Positions 28,091 to 37,609 of a DNA stretch of 40,245 nucleotides are shown here, one piece after another. The notes below the pieces were generated by a model. That model saw nothing but the letters and a program-made list of their open reading frames with translations. It did no database searches and was not told the DNA's origin. Numbering within the stretch: the stretch's first letter is position 1; each line of letters starts with the position of its first letter. The DNA comes from Nostoc sp. GT001 (GTDB lineage Bacteria > Cyanobacteriota > Cyanobacteriia > Cyanobacteriales > Nostocaceae), in contig NZ_JAUDRJ010000003.1 of the NCBI RefSeq assembly GCF_030382115.1, forward strand, positions 5,504,319-5,544,563, read 5' to 3'. Made by a program: the position numbers and the translations under genes.

Positions 28091-28342
28091 GGCTTCTAGT
28101 TTATTATGTCCGCTCAATTGCCCATTATACTTCTATTTCTTGTATGCAAAATGTTGGTTTACCCTGCGGGAAGCAAGCTACGTTCCTCAACTCAACCTAC
28201 ATATTTTTATTTTTTTGGGCTTAACTGAACCATATTACAATACGCCTGATATTATACAGGACTTACGCAAAATCATGAAAAAACGAACCACAGAGGGCGC
28301 AGAGGACACGGAGAAATAAGAGTTTCAGAGAGTTCTTGCGTA
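28091..28342. other. Repeat-filled spacer after the membrane kinase
   Basis: No gene. A stray MITE end (TATGTCCGCTCAATTGCCCATTAT, about 28105-28128) resembles the left end of the MITE at 28343. A further small repeat is bounded by TTACGCAA near 28262 and its complement near 28335; it includes CAGAGGGCGCAGAGGACACGG, a type of sequence I know from Nostocales spacers. Confidence 0.5.
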
Positions 28343-28481
28343 ATATCATGTCCGCCAAATTACCCATAATAAAATAATCCCACCCCCAACCCCCTCCCCG
28401 CCTGCGGGGAGGGGAGACAAAGCACAGCTTTGGCGGGGTGGGGTTCTTCGGGTTTAATAAGCAATCAAGCGGACATGATAT
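28343..28481. mobile_element. MITE-like element, ATATCATGTCCGC ends, copy 2
   Basis: Perfect 13-bp terminal inverted repeats at 28343-28355 and 28469-28481, identical to those of the element at 1668-1889. The 139-bp body carries the shared segment of about 80 bp in the opposite orientation, plus a GGGGAGGGG hairpin. No transposase. Confidence 0.7.
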
Positions 28482-28566
28482 AAGTCCTAATTATATTCAG
28501 ATAATTGTAATCAATTATTTGTATCATCTAGCATTTATGTTTCCATACATCTTCTCAAACTTGCTA

Positions 28567-29157
28567 TTATTCAGGAAAAAATAAATGAATAGAACAACAA
28601 AATCCGGGTAAAAGTGGAGATGTTATCTCATCATCGCCTAACAAAGTCGCAACTAAAACCAACTGTGCTTTTTCTCGCCGATAAACTTCGACTTGTTTAG
28701 TAAACCGATCGACAATCCAATACTCACGCACGCCTTGAACTGAATATAGTTTCAGTTTTGCTTCTTTGTCTCGAAGTTCGTTTTGTTTACCTGGGGATAA
28801 AACCTCTACTACTAACTCTGGTGCGCCTGTCAAATGTCCCGCTTCATCCTCAATTTGCGCCAGTCGTTCTCGACTTACCCAAACTACATCTGGTATGACG
28901 CTATCTGCTTGTGAAAAAATCACTCCTGGAGCCACAATTGTTTCCCCTAAACCACTCGAATCTGACCAAACATCGAGTTGTCGGGCAATTTTAACACAAA
29001 CTTGTTGATGACGGCGGTGAGGAGTGCGAGTCACAAAGAGTTCTCCATTAATAATTTCATAGCGCGTCCACTCATTTTCGGGTAAAAGCTCTAAATCGTG
29101 AATTGTCCAGCGTACTCCCTCAATGGCTTGGTTCATGATTATCCCCGTTTGGCTCAT
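28567..29157 (-). CDS. Uma2-family (DUF820) putative endonuclease
   Basis: 196 aa, full length for the family. It has the PD-(D/E)xK-like core: an acidic residue in YEIINGELF, IPDVVWV, PELVVEVLSPG and YWIVD. These proteins are greatly expanded in cyanobacteria and often lie next to mobile elements; their biological role is uncertain. Start ATG at 29157, though an internal ATG (M8) is possible. It is divergent from ureE with about 95 bp between. Confidence 0.85.
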   Translation of the reverse strand: MSQTGIIMNQAIEGVRWTIHDLELLPENEWTRYEIINGELFVTRTPHRRHQQVCVKIARQLDVWSDSSGLGETIVAPGVIFSQADSVIPDVVWVSRERLAQIEDEAGHLTGAPELVVEVLSPGKQNELRDKEAKLKLYSVQGVREYWIVDRFTKQVEVYRREKAQLVLVATLLGDDEITSPLLPGFCCSIHLFFPE

Positions 29158-29252
29158 TGCCTTTGTTCAATTTTATCTTTTCTTCTGGTAAGGCAGATAT
29201 GGTATTTAAATTAGAACCATAATGAAAAGCAAAAGTTCAAGTTAAACTCTGT

Positions 29253-29699
29253 ATGCTGACGTTTACCCAACTGAAACCACCTAATCGCGATGCCGCAGTT
29301 ACTTTTACTCTGGCGCTAACAGCAGAAGAACGCACCCGCAGTCGTCATCGCTTTGAAACTGAAGATGGTAAAGTTGTGTTTTTACATTTACCCAGAGGAA
29401 CCGTCTTACACGATGGCGATATTCTGCAAGAAGAAAGCCATAGCAGTTTAATCAGAATTACTGCTAAACCAGAATTAGTTCTGACTGCCTTTGCCCAAAC
29501 ACCACTTTTATTATTACGGGCGGCATACCATCTGGGAAATCGCCATGTACCTGTAGAAATTACTCCAACTTATTTACGTTTGTCCTCAGATTCGGTTTTA
29601 CGCACGATGTTGGAACAATTGGGATTAGAAGTTAAAGAGGAAATTTTACCGTTTCAGCCAGAATTAGGAGCTTATGGACAACACCATCATGCTCACTGA
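29253..29699 (+). CDS. ureE: Urease accessory protein UreE (nickel metallochaperone)
   Basis: 148 aa. N-terminal UreE domain ([23 protein letters not shown]) and C-terminal metal-binding domain ([19 protein letters not shown]), with a short histidine-rich tail GQHHHAH that can bind nickel. It brings Ni2+ to the UreG/UreF/UreD complex that matures urease. It overlaps ureF by 26 bp if ureF starts at 29674. It is the first of three same-strand genes; the urease structural genes ureABC and ureD are not in the window. Confidence 0.95.
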   Translation: MLTFTQLKPPNRDAAVTFTLALTAEERTRSRHRFETEDGKVVFLHLPRGTVLHDGDILQEESHSSLIRITAKPELVLTAFAQTPLLLLRAAYHLGNRHVPVEITPTYLRLSSDSVLRTMLEQLGLEVKEEILPFQPELGAYGQHHHAH

Positions 29700-30366
29700 T
29701 AGTCATCTTTTAAGTATTTTACAGTTGGCTAGCCCCGCTTTACCTGTGGGAGCATATAGTTATTCTGAAGGCTTGGAAATGCTAGTAGAAAATGGTACGA
29801 TCGCTAACCACACAAATCTCAAAGATTGGTTAAAAGCAGAGTTGCTCTATGGAGCAATTCGGTTAGAGGCGGCGGTGATGGTGCGATCGCAGCAAGCTGT
29901 AAAAATAGGTGATGTTGAGTCGCTATGCCGTTGGAATCTCTGGTTATCCGCCGCTAGAGAAACAGAAGAATTACGCGCCTCTAGTTGGCAGATGGGGCGA
30001 TCGCTGATCCAATTACTTGGTAAACTAGAACCTCAGATTATACCTATTGCTAATGCTGTGGGTAATCCTTGCAATTATGCGATCGCTTTTGGTATTGCCG
30101 TTGCCCATTGGCAAATCAGCATCCAAGCCGCATTACTGGGATATCTGCATAGTTGGGCAAGTAATTTAATTACTGCTGGCGTGAAACTTATCCCCCTTGG
30201 ACAAACAGCAGGACAGCAGTTATTGCTAGATTTACAACCATTACTCAGTGCTGCGGCATTAGAAATTCTCGCGTTGGAAGATGATGAACTCGCCTGTTGT
30301 AGTTGGGGTTTGTCGCTAGCGAGTATGCAGCATGAAACGCAGTATACAAGGTTGTTTAGGAGTTAG
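29674..30366 (+). CDS. ureF: Urease accessory protein UreF
   Basis: 230 aa, all-helical UreF family: the signature [20 protein letters not shown] is near the N-terminus, with [27 protein letters not shown] in the second half. It acts with UreD and UreG in carbamylation and nickel insertion of urease. Two starts are possible, ATG 29674 (MDNTIM) or ATG 29689 (MLTDSH); both overlap ureE, so translation is coupled. Its last codons and stop (TTT AGG AGT TAG) lie inside the AGGAGTT tandem repeat that precedes ureG. Confidence 0.95.
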   Translation: MDNTIMLTDSHLLSILQLASPALPVGAYSYSEGLEMLVENGTIANHTNLKDWLKAELLYGAIRLEAAVMVRSQQAVKIGDVESLCRWNLWLSAARETEELRASSWQMGRSLIQLLGKLEPQIIPIANAVGNPCNYAIAFGIAVAHWQISIQAALLGYLHSWASNLITAGVKLIPLGQTAGQQLLLDLQPLLSAAALEILALEDDELACCSWGLSLASMQHETQYTRLFRS

Positions 30367-30385
30367 GAGTTAGGAGTTAGGAGTT
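30358..30385 (+). promoter_or_regulatory. Four tandem AGGAGTT units forming the ureG ribosome-binding region
   Basis: Exact heptamer AGGAGTT four times (30358-30385), ending directly at the ureG ATG. The third unit puts AGGAG 9 nt before the ATG, a good spacing, while the last is only 2 nt away. The first units encode the end of ureF, and the ureF stop TAG (30364-30366) spans units one and two. Confidence 0.8.
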
Positions 30386-30982
30386 ATGAATGCATTTAGG
30401 GTGGGAGTTGCTGGGCCAGTGGGTTCGGGGAAGACAGCTTTGGTGGATGCTTTGTGCAAGGGATTGCGTGAGCAATATCAGATTGCGGTGGTGACGAATG
30501 ATATTTATACTCAAGAGGATGCTCAGTTTTTAGTGCGTTCTCAGGCGTTGGCTAGCGATCGCATTTTGGGTGTAGAGACTGGCGGTTGTCCTCATACTGC
30601 TATCCGCGAAGATGCTTCGATGAATTTGGCGGCAATTGAACAGTTAGAGGAACGTTTTCTCGATTTGGATTTGGTATTTTTGGAAAGTGGCGGCGATAAT
30701 TTGGCTGCAACTTTTAGCCCCGAATTGGTGGATTTAACGATTTACGTAATCGATGTTGCGGCTGGTGATAAAATTCCCCGCAAGGGTGGCCTCGGCATTA
30801 CTAAGTCTGATTTGTTGGTGATTAACAAAACTGATTTAGCACCATACGTTGGTGCAGATTTAAGTGTGATGGAACGAGATGCTAAAAAAATGCGCGGTGA
30901 TAAACCTTTTATTTTTACTAATTTAAAAACTCAGTCTGGACTTGCAGATGTAATTAACTTTGTTTGCACAAATATCTGTTAA
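30386..30982 (+). CDS. ureG: Urease accessory GTPase UreG
   Basis: 198 aa SIMIBI-class GTPase. P-loop GPVGSGKT at 10-17, metal-binding CPH at 68-70, switch region ESGGDN at about 100-105, and guanine-specificity NKTD at 147-150; all are intact. GTP hydrolysis drives nickel delivery into apo-urease. It follows ureF by 19 bp within the same operon. Confidence 0.97.
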   Translation: MNAFRVGVAGPVGSGKTALVDALCKGLREQYQIAVVTNDIYTQEDAQFLVRSQALASDRILGVETGGCPHTAIREDASMNLAAIEQLEERFLDLDLVFLESGGDNLAATFSPELVDLTIYVIDVAAGDKIPRKGGLGITKSDLLVINKTDLAPYVGADLSVMERDAKKMRGDKPFIFTNLKTQSGLADVINFVCTNIC

Positions 30983-31009
30983 AAAGAATTTTATAACCCA
31001 CGAAAAATT

Positions 31010-31042
31010 AGATCCCCGACTTTTTTGAGAAGTCGGGGATCT
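31010..31042. terminator. 13-bp perfect hairpin between convergent genes
   Basis: Arms AGATCCCCGACTT (31010-31022) and AAGTCGGGGATCT (31030-31042), loop TTTTGAG. It lies 28 bp after ureG and 33 bp after the end of the convergent ABC ATPase, so it may end transcription from both sides. No clear T-run follows on either strand. The same stem is at 5008-5040. Confidence 0.5.
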
Positions 31043-31074
31043 GGACAATGCGAATTTGTTTATAACCGCCCTTT

Positions 31075-32940
31075 CTATAAAGCCCGTAGATGCCGACTTC
31101 GCACCCGTTCTGCACTACCAGTAGGAATCGCAGCAATTAATTTTTGCGTGTATTCCTCTTTGGGTTTTTGGTAAATGCTTTCGGCTGTACCTTCTTCAAC
31201 AATTTGACCGCGATTCATCACTAAAATGCGATCGCTCATAAATTTCACTACACTTAAATCGTGAGAAATAAAAATATAAGTAAGCTGAAAGTCTGACTGT
31301 AACTCTTTAAGAAGATTTAATACCTGCGCCTGTACAGAAACATCCAGCGCTGAAACTGATTCATCGCAGATGATAAACTTAGGATTCAATGCCAAAGAAC
31401 GGGCTATGCAAATCCGTTGGCGTTGACCGCCGGAAAACTGATGCGGATAGCGGTTAATCGCATCTGCACTCAACCCCACTCGTTCTAAGAGTTCGACTAC
31501 TCGCTGGCGTCGTTGTTGCTTGCTTTTGCCAACAGCGTGAATTAACAATGGTTCCATCACCGCATCGCCAACCTTCATGCGGGGATCGAGGGAACTGAAA
31601 GGGTTTTGAAAGACTATTTGCATTTCTCGCCGCAGTTTTTGCAATGCTTCTCCTTTGAGGCTAGTAATATCTTGTTTCTCAAAGATAATCTGACCACTCA
31701 TCGGTTCAATTAATCGCAGCAAGGTTCTACCAAGGGTGGTTTTACCACAACCAGATTCTCCCACCAAACCTAGTGTTTCCCCTGGTTTAACATCAAAAGA
31801 AACGCCATTAACTGCCATATTGTAGCGTTTTGTCCCACCAAACACCCCGCGCACCGGAAAACCAACTTTCAGGTTGCGGATTTGCAGCAGGGGTTCCTTT
31901 TGATTAAAGTTTGCCAATCTTGCAGCAATCTCTTCAGTGGTGATTTCTGCGGGTTGTGCAGGTTCTTTCGCCTGAATTACTACTTGTCCCGTTGGTGTCT
32001 CTTCTGCACTCATATAGTCAGAAACAGTGAGTAATTTTTGGGGACGGCGGTTGAGTGTGGGGCGACAAGCTATCAAACCTTTAGTATATGGATGTTGGGG
32101 AGTGCTAAAAATTTGCCCAGAAGTACCAGATTCGACAACTTTACCTTTATACATCACCGCTACTTGGTCGGCAATTTCTGAAATTAGCCCCAAGTCGTGG
32201 GTAATGAAAATCATTGCCATGTCACGGCTTTGCTGCAATTCTCGCAACAAGTCCAAAATAGTCGCTTGCACCGTCACATCCAAGGCTGTGGTTGGTTCAT
32301 CAGCAATTAAAATTAATGGGTTGCAAGAAATTGCCATTGCAATCATTACCCGTTGCAACTGACCCCCAGAAAGTTCATGGGGGTAGCGTTCCAGCATGGC
32401 TTCTTTGTGTTCTTTAACCAACTGTGCCAACTTTGATGGTTCTAGTTTCGATGAAGTTTCGGTATACTGCTGTTGGATCTCCTCATCGCTAGGTAGAAGT
32501 TTAACCTCTTGCAGACCTGCGATCGCAATTTGTCGTGCTTGGGCGGCTGACACATTTTGATGTCGCACAATCGCCTCTGTTAGCTGAAACCCAATGTTAT
32601 AAACTGGATTGAGCGAACTCATCGGTTCTTGAAAAATCATGGCGATGTCGCCACCCCGGTGTAACTGCATTTGCTCAGGAGGCAATTTTACCAAATCGAT
32701 GGGGTCGCCATTCTCCTGCGGACGAAACCAGATTTCACCGCCAGTAACTATACCGGGAGTCTGCAACAAACCCATCACAGCTAGGGCTGTCACCGACTTA
32801 CCACTCCCCGATTCTCCTACTATTCCTAGAGTTTCACCTCGATGCAGCCCAAAGGAAATACCATCCAAAGCTCTGACAGTATTGCCATCACCGGGAAATT
32901 CAACTTGGAGATTGCGAACCTCTAGGACAGTTTCTCTCAT
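31075..32940 (-). CDS. Peptide/nickel-type ABC importer, fused double ATPase
   Basis: 621 aa with two complete ABC ATPase halves, like DppD-DppF fused in one chain (compare YejF/GsiA). First half: Walker A GESGSGKS 42-49, signature LSGGQLQRV 190-198, Walker [14 protein letters not shown]. Second half: GESGCGKT, signature [21 protein letters not shown]. The [15 protein letters not shown] and [12 protein letters not shown] segments are characteristic insertions before the first signature. The permeases and binding protein are not nearby, so the substrate (peptide, glutathione, nickel or other) is unknown. Start ATG 32940; no good Shine-Dalgarno. Confidence 0.93.
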   Translation of the reverse strand: MRETVLEVRNLQVEFPGDGNTVRALDGISFGLHRGETLGIVGESGSGKSVTALAVMGLLQTPGIVTGGEIWFRPQENGDPIDLVKLPPEQMQLHRGGDIAMIFQEPMSSLNPVYNIGFQLTEAIVRHQNVSAAQARQIAIAGLQEVKLLPSDEEIQQQYTETSSKLEPSKLAQLVKEHKEAMLERYPHELSGGQLQRVMIAMAISCNPLILIADEPTTALDVTVQATILDLLRELQQSRDMAMIFITHDLGLISEIADQVAVMYKGKVVESGTSGQIFSTPQHPYTKGLIACRPTLNRRPQKLLTVSDYMSAEETPTGQVVIQAKEPAQPAEITTEEIAARLANFNQKEPLLQIRNLKVGFPVRGVFGGTKRYNMAVNGVSFDVKPGETLGLVGESGCGKTTLGRTLLRLIEPMSGQIIFEKQDITSLKGEALQKLRREMQIVFQNPFSSLDPRMKVGDAVMEPLLIHAVGKSKQQRRQRVVELLERVGLSADAINRYPHQFSGGQRQRICIARSLALNPKFIICDESVSALDVSVQAQVLNLLKELQSDFQLTYIFISHDLSVVKFMSDRILVMNRGQIVEEGTAESIYQKPKEEYTQKLIAAIPTGSAERVRSRHLRAL

Positions 32941-33144
32941 AGGAGTTGGGTAGGAATTCTAACTTAAAATTATTTGGATTTTAACAATAGTTTTGATGTA
33001 TATGTAAGTAAATTTGGTTTTTACACTCATTGGCGGTTTCTCACATACTTCCACAATATACACGCATTTGCAATGTAGAACTGCTTGCGATCTCTGCAAA
33101 CTGCGATCGGTTCTTGCTATCCTCGCTTTTCAGAGTTCCAGTCT
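32941..33144. other. Spacer upstream of the ABC ATPase
   Basis: About 200 bp with no gene or distinct repeat recognised. It presumably includes the ABC gene's promoter. Confidence 0.4.
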
Positions 33145-33309
33145 TTACATAACAGCATAAGCACAGAAAGTTGCCACCACGAACAAAACAGCCAGGAGAG
33201 CAAATCCGTAAATTGCTTAAGGAGCGTCGCCAGTCTGCAATGTTAAGTCATGCTTTTGCAGTGCTTGTTCTCGTTTTTCGGATTTGACATCTCCAGTGAG
33301 CATTGCCAT
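33145..33309 (-). pseudogene. Small single-helix membrane protein ORF with an in-frame stop
   Basis: Too short to be an obvious ORF. From the ATG at 33307-33309 it reads MAMLTGDVKSEKREQALQKH..., 30 residues, then TAA (33217-33219). In the same frame it continues AIYGFALLAVLFVVATFCAYAVM and a second TAA at 33145-33147. The second part is a textbook membrane helix. A 54-residue protein with a charged N-terminus and one C-terminal helix is likely the ancestral product, cut by a nonsense change, for example CAA to TAA. I do not recognise the family. Confidence 0.4.
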
Positions 33310-33459
33310 AGAACAGCAGTATTTTATAAATCGTCATTAATTTTATCTTGCACCACCATCTTCTTGCCAAAATCAAAGTCTAAAAACATGATTATTGTAT
33401 AGGGTGGGCAATGCCCACTCTACCTGATCAACAATAGTGCAAGATGTTAGTTATTCTAG

Positions 33460-33687
33460 CTAATTTTCTGAGTCGGATTTGTTGGCCTTAGTGGAGTCGG
33501 AACGCCCACCTAACAAACCGAAAATAGCTCCAGTTCCCATCAGCCAAGTGTTTTGTGTAGTTCCAAACATTCCTTTTTGGGGTTTAGTAGGCGTGGGTTG
33601 GCTGGCAAGCCAGAGAGATGTACCACCTGACAGGAGAGTAATACCAACAACTGTTAGAAAGATAAGCTTGAAGCTAGTAGGTTTCAT
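33460..33687 (-). CDS. Small membrane protein of unknown function
   Basis: 75 aa. One clear N-terminal membrane helix or signal anchor (about 7-27, LIFLTVVGITLLSGGTSLWL), a proline/threonine-rich linker, a weaker hydrophobic stretch (WLMGTGAIFGLLGG, about 48-61) and a charged polar tail. Start ATG 33687; the Shine-Dalgarno is weak. There is no informative neighbour. It could be a small real gene or chance; the membrane pattern favours real. Confidence 0.55.
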   Translation of the reverse strand: MKPTSFKLIFLTVVGITLLSGGTSLWLASQPTPTKPQKGMFGTTQNTWLMGTGAIFGLLGGRSDSTKANKSDSEN

Positions 33688-33790
33688 AATTACAATTACT
33701 TCGTTAAACTTTGACTATCTTCAGTTTCCTACTCAGATGTCCGTTACTCTGACTGAGGTTGTCCGCGTATCTGTCCGACTTTGCAACTGA

Positions 33791-34855
33791 GTTCGTATTT
33801 CTTACAACAATCGTGATAAAAATTCTGACATTGATGATTTAGTTACAAAAGTCAGAAGGAAGAGACGGAGTAGCATCCAAAAGTTGTACGGCACTATGCG
33901 CGTGCTGGATATGGATCAACCTATTGGGTTAGAAGAGGTATATACAAATGTTAATATCCTTGAAAGAATTATTAGCCGTCGTCGTCTAGGTCTTTCAGAC
34001 TTGCAACAGAATTGTAATCAAGTTAATTTTGATCGATTTGGTCTTGGAAGGATATCTGAAAAACGGGTAATTGGCACTAAAGCTGTAGAAAAATATTCAA
34101 AATTAGTAGTTTTAGGTAAGCCAGGAGCAGGTAAAACCACTTTTTTGAAATATTTAATAATTCGATGCAATTTAGGTGATTTTCAAGCTGATAAAGTTCC
34201 TATTTTTATTACTTTAAAAGATTTTACTGAAACGGATCAACTATCGGTAAAGCTTGGTGCTGAGAACTCTAAAGAATACCCAAGTTTATTAGATTATATT
34301 TTTTTACAATTTGCCAAAAATAATGTTACTTCTGATCAGGTAGAAAACATATTAACCCAAGGTAGAGGATTGATATTACTTGATGGATTAGATGAAGTTA
34401 GAGAGGAAGATTCTAGTAGAATTATCAAACAGATTAAAGATTTTTCTGAGCAATTCAATACTAATTGGTTTGTTATAACTTGCCGTATTGGAGCAAAAGA
34501 ATATGTATTTGAACATTTTACAGAAGTAGAATTTGCAGATTTTGATATAAATCAAATATGTACTTTTGCAAAAAAGTGGTTCCAAATTAAAGATGTAATT
34601 AAAGTTGATAAGTTTATTCAAAAACTGAAAGGAAATGAACCAATACAAGAATTAGCAACTAGTCCTCTCTTGCTGACATTACTATGTTTAGTTTTTGGGG
34701 AAAAAGCAGATTTTCCTTCTAATCGTTCAGAACTTTATAAAGAGGGTTTAGATATTCTTTTGAAAAAATGGGATGCAAAACGTAATATTGAACGGGATAA
34801 AATATATGAGCAATTATCCTTGCAGCGTAAAGAAGACCTACTCTATAGAGAATGA
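33791..34855 (+). pseudogene. NACHT-family NTPase, N-terminal remnant (NTPase core)
   Basis: The frame opens after a TGA at 33788-33790, and the homologous reading (NNRDKNSDIDD...RSSIQKLYGTMRVLD) starts upstream of any ATG or GTG, so the 5' end with its effector domain is lost. From the TTG at 33884: Walker A GKPGAGKTT 78-86, Walker B LILLDGLDEV 163-172, sensor FVITCRIG about 196-203, and LATSPLLLTLLCLVF. This matches the STAND/NACHT proteins abundant in cyanobacteria, some relatives of which act in phage defence (bacterial NLR-like). It stops at tandem TGATGA right after QRKEDLL, where the winged-helix part should begin. Confidence 0.8.
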
Positions 34856-34858
34856 TGA

Positions 34859-35938
34859 AGATTTACAAAACTTTTTAAACTGGATAATCAAATTATAGAT
34901 TTTGCTAAACAGCTTGCTACAGACTTAATTTTTGAAGAAACAATAACAATTAGCCTTGAGAATCTTCGAGAACTTATTGTAGAACTAGATTTTGATTTTG
35001 GTTCTACTATTAATCCAGATCGAACACTTGCCTTTGCAATCGATAATGATCTCACTGTTAACAGGAATGGAGAACTTGCTATTCAAGAATTTAATGAAAT
35101 TCATGATTTGGATAATATGACTTCCATTGAGGCAATTGAAGATGAATTTGGTTTGCTTGAAGACATTAGTTCCAATATTTTAGAAATTGAGACTGAAAAT
35201 ACTGAATATATGGCTGATATAGAAGAACTTGAAGCAAAACGTGCAATTTTAAAAAAACAAGTTCAAGACATTGAAAAAGAACGATTAAAAGCCGAAGAAG
35301 ATGAAATTGATGAAATTAAAGATACATTAGAAGAAATTAATGATGAACTTGAAGGAATAAATGAGAAGATAGATTCTGACAAAGAAGAGATTGAGGAATT
35401 AAAAGAAAAGTTACAATTTTTACTAGATAAAGCCAATATTGATATAGGATATATAACAATTGAAGATGAAAGCATTTTTGAAGAGATACGCTCAGAAATT
35501 GAATTAAAGCTTCAAACTCTTGACAAGCGCCTTAGTGAACTCAGAAAACAAGAATCTCAACAGGAGTTCGATTCTAACTTATCTCTTAATAGTTTACTGT
35601 CTAATTTATTATTAGAAGTTAAAGCACAATTGCCCGATCCAGGTATTTTTGGAATATCGTTTGAAAACTGGTGGTTGGAGAAAGGGCCAGATTGGGCTGA
35701 AAAATTAAGAAATCTGGTATGTAAATTAATCATTGATTTCCGTAACTTGGGATATGATTGGCAATTCAATAATCAACAAATGAAACTATTAAATCAATAT
35801 TATGATGGGAATAAGTTATTAGTCGATTGTCTTAATAGCGATTGTTATATGAGTCGCCCAATTCGTGAGAAAGTTGAGGGAACCTTACTATTACCTATTG
35901 CTGAAATTGAGCAAAGTCACTCTTATAGAAAAGTTTAG
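34859..35938 (+). pseudogene. NACHT-family protein, C-terminal remnant with acidic coiled coil
   Basis: The frame is open from 34859 to 35938 (first ATG 35108), in the same frame as the NTPase remnant but after two stops. The end (FENWWLEKGPDWAEKLRNL...FRNLGYDWQF...LLVDCLNSDCY...EGTLLLPIAEIE) is the helical tail typical of cyanobacterial NACHT proteins. Before it lies a strongly acidic coiled coil of about 140 residues (EEINDELEGINEKIDSDKEE). Another frame at about 34848-34898 reads NDEDLQNFLNW, also typical of this family. So the region between NTPase and tail has lost roughly 150-250 codons. It might still be translated from 35108 as a small coiled-coil protein, but I see no Shine-Dalgarno. 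Confidence 0.7.
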
Positions 35939-36331
35939 TTTATAAATGATAAATGTAAACATAGGAAATTTTAAATGATTTATAATATACTGATGTTTGA
36001 TTTTAGACTAAAATCAAACATACAATCCAAAATCAAAAATTCTCAGTTTAAGTTAACTTAAATAACCTGCTAATACTAAGAATTATTGGCAGTAAATCCT
36101 TAAACCCATCCCCTCTCTTGATAGACATCTCCAAATCCAGCATCATAGTCAATGCCTTAGCTAATAGCGATCGCTAATCCCTGCTTCTACCCTCCAGAAA
36201 CATTTGCCCTTACTGCGGGTGTATTATATCATATTCTTGCCAAAATTGACCAAATGTAAGAAGCTGAGGCTTTGGATTTAGAGATTAAAATAGAGTTAGT
36301 AAAGGTAGGATTTACTTGATTAGGAGGTTCT
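35939..36331. other. Intergenic region with a 12-bp palindrome
   Basis: No gene. The perfect inverted repeat TGTTTGATTTTA-GAC-TAAAATCAAACA at 35994-36020 lies about 55 bp after the NACHT remnant and could be an old terminator. The Shine-Dalgarno of the following antitoxin gene is at 36322-36327 (AGGAGG). Confidence 0.5.
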
Positions 36332-36334
36332 ATG

Positions 36335-36562
36335 ATGACTTTACAAGAAATTATTAATTCTATTGAAAGTTTGCCCACAGAAGATCGAGAGTATTTATTT
36401 GAGTTTCTTCGCCAGCAACGAATTGAGAATCGGCGGGTTGAAATTTTGGCTAATGCTCAGGAAGTAATGCAGGCTTTTAAGGATGGGACAGCTTATAGGG
36501 GAAGCGTTGATGATTTGATCGCTGATTTACTCGGAGATGATGATGGAAGTTGTCTGGAGTAG
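36335..36562 (+). CDS. Putative antitoxin of a type II toxin-antitoxin pair
   Basis: 75 aa from the second of two ATGs (36332 or 36335). AGGAGG at 36322-36327 is 7 nt before 36335 and only 4 nt before 36332, so I prefer 36335. Small acidic helical protein (TLQEIINSIESLPTEDREYLFEFLRQQRIE) without a DNA-binding domain I can name. It overlaps the RelE-like toxin gene by about 20 bp, the usual antitoxin-first order. The last ten residues are very acidic (DLLGDDDG), which suits binding to a basic toxin. Confidence 0.75.
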   Translation: MTLQEIINSIESLPTEDREYLFEFLRQQRIENRRVEILANAQEVMQAFKDGTAYRGSVDDLIADLLGDDDGSCLE

Positions 36563-36824
36563 CGGATTTAAGCGCTCTTTTAGGAAGATTACAAAGAAAA
36601 ACCCGCAATTAAAGAATCAAATTGTTAATGTATTAAGGCTTTTGGCAGATGATCCATTTACACCGTCTTTGAAGTCTCATAAGTTAACAGGACATTTAGC
36701 GGGTTTGTGGTCTTGTTCTGTTGCTTATGATTGTAGAATTATCTTTAATTTCTCTGAGGATGATAAGTTGTTAGAAATGGTTATTTTATTGATTGATATT
36801 GGCAGCCATGATGAAGTTTATTAA
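36543..36824 (+). CDS. RelE/YafQ-superfamily toxin
   Basis: 93 aa from the third ATG of an ATGATGATG run (36537, 36540, 36543); GGAG at 36533-36536 is best spaced for 36543. RelE-fold features: basic N-terminus SGFKRSFRKITKKNP, LLADDPFTPSLKSHKL, the LWSCSVAYDCRIIF core and a C-terminal LLIDIGSHDEVY. The GSHDEVY end is typical of YafQ-like members, which cleave mRNA on the ribosome. The family's basic and histidine residues are present, so it appears intact. A stand-alone module beside decayed genes, as often found. Confidence 0.8.
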   Translation: MEVVWSSGFKRSFRKITKKNPQLKNQIVNVLRLLADDPFTPSLKSHKLTGHLAGLWSCSVAYDCRIIFNFSEDDKLLEMVILLIDIGSHDEVY

Positions 36825-36936
36825 ATTGTAAGATAGAGGCTGAAGCTTGGGATTTAGAAATTAAAATTCTTGATCCCTAACTGCTCGATAGTTAAACTAA
36901 GTGATGTCTCATAACTAGATGCAAAGCGTCAACGCA

Positions 36937-36973
36937 AACAAAAAAAATAGCACATCCTAAAGGATGGCTATTT
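36937..36973 (-). terminator. Intrinsic terminator of ssb
   Basis: On the minus strand, AAATAGCCATCC-TTTA-GGATGTGCTATTT forms a 12-bp stem with one bulged base, followed directly by a run of T. It starts about 60 bp after the ssb stop. Its position and structure fit Rho-independent termination of ssb. Confidence 0.8.
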
Positions 36974-37033
36974 GTAAAAATTGTCTAATCGTAATGTTAG
37001 TTAGCAAATTGAATACACACTCAATTACCAACT

Positions 37034-37609
37034 TTAGAAGGGGATATCATCTGGATCTGGTTCTTGCTCTTTCACTGCTGGATAAGTGGTTCGCTCATAA
37101 TTTGTGGGTTGGGGTACGGGTTCGTAAGTTTTCGCTTGGGGAGCAACGCCAACAGGATTTGTAGCTGGGGTAGGCGCTGGAAGTGTTGACTCATAACTGG
37201 GAACGTCTTTTTGGGCAGGACGAGATGCTGGAGATGGTTGTCGTGGAGCAGTTTCAGTGAATGATGGAGTTACGGTTGCTGAGGGCGATGGATCGGTATT
37301 AAAACTACCTCCAACAGATTGAATTTGTTGCACCGTCAATTCAGCGCGTTTTTCTTTAAAACCTTCTTGACGCTCAACAGTATTCATAGTTAAACGTCCT
37401 ACCAAGATGACGCGATCGCCTTGGTGGTAATTTTGCTGAATTTCTGTCGCTAAATTCCCCCAGCCGACAACTTTCAGCGTGGCTGGCGGATCTTCTGGTT
37501 TCTGGGAATTGGGAAACTGCACTAGCATTTCCGTGACTCCCAAATTATCCGCTGTATAACGGAGTTGCGGCTCGTTAATAATTTCCGCCATTAAGACGCA
37601 GCTGTTCAT
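37034..37609 (-). CDS. ssb: Single-stranded DNA-binding protein
   Basis: 191 aa from the ATG at 37607-37609 (MNSCVLMAEI), preceded by AGGAG about 9 nt upstream; the open frame extends 7 codons further but without a signal. The OB fold spans about 1-105 (LKVVGWGNLATEIQ, GDRVILVGRLTMN). Next is a proline/serine/threonine-rich disordered linker, and the acidic tip ends DPDDIPF, the motif that recruits repair and replication proteins. It binds ssDNA as a tetramer in replication and repair. It is monocistronic with its own terminator. Cyanobacteria often have more than one SSB. Confidence 0.93.
   Translation of the reverse strand: MNSCVLMAEIINEPQLRYTADNLGVTEMLVQFPNSQKPEDPPATLKVVGWGNLATEIQQNYHQGDRVILVGRLTMNTVERQEGFKEKRAELTVQQIQSVGGSFNTDPSPSATVTPSFTETAPRQPSPASRPAQKDVPSYESTLPAPTPATNPVGVAPQAKTYEPVPQPTNYERTTYPAVKEQEPDPDDIPF

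Noticed and set aside
29160..29252. NtcA box upstream of ureE
   Set aside because: GTA is found but not followed by TAC at the correct 8-bp spacing.
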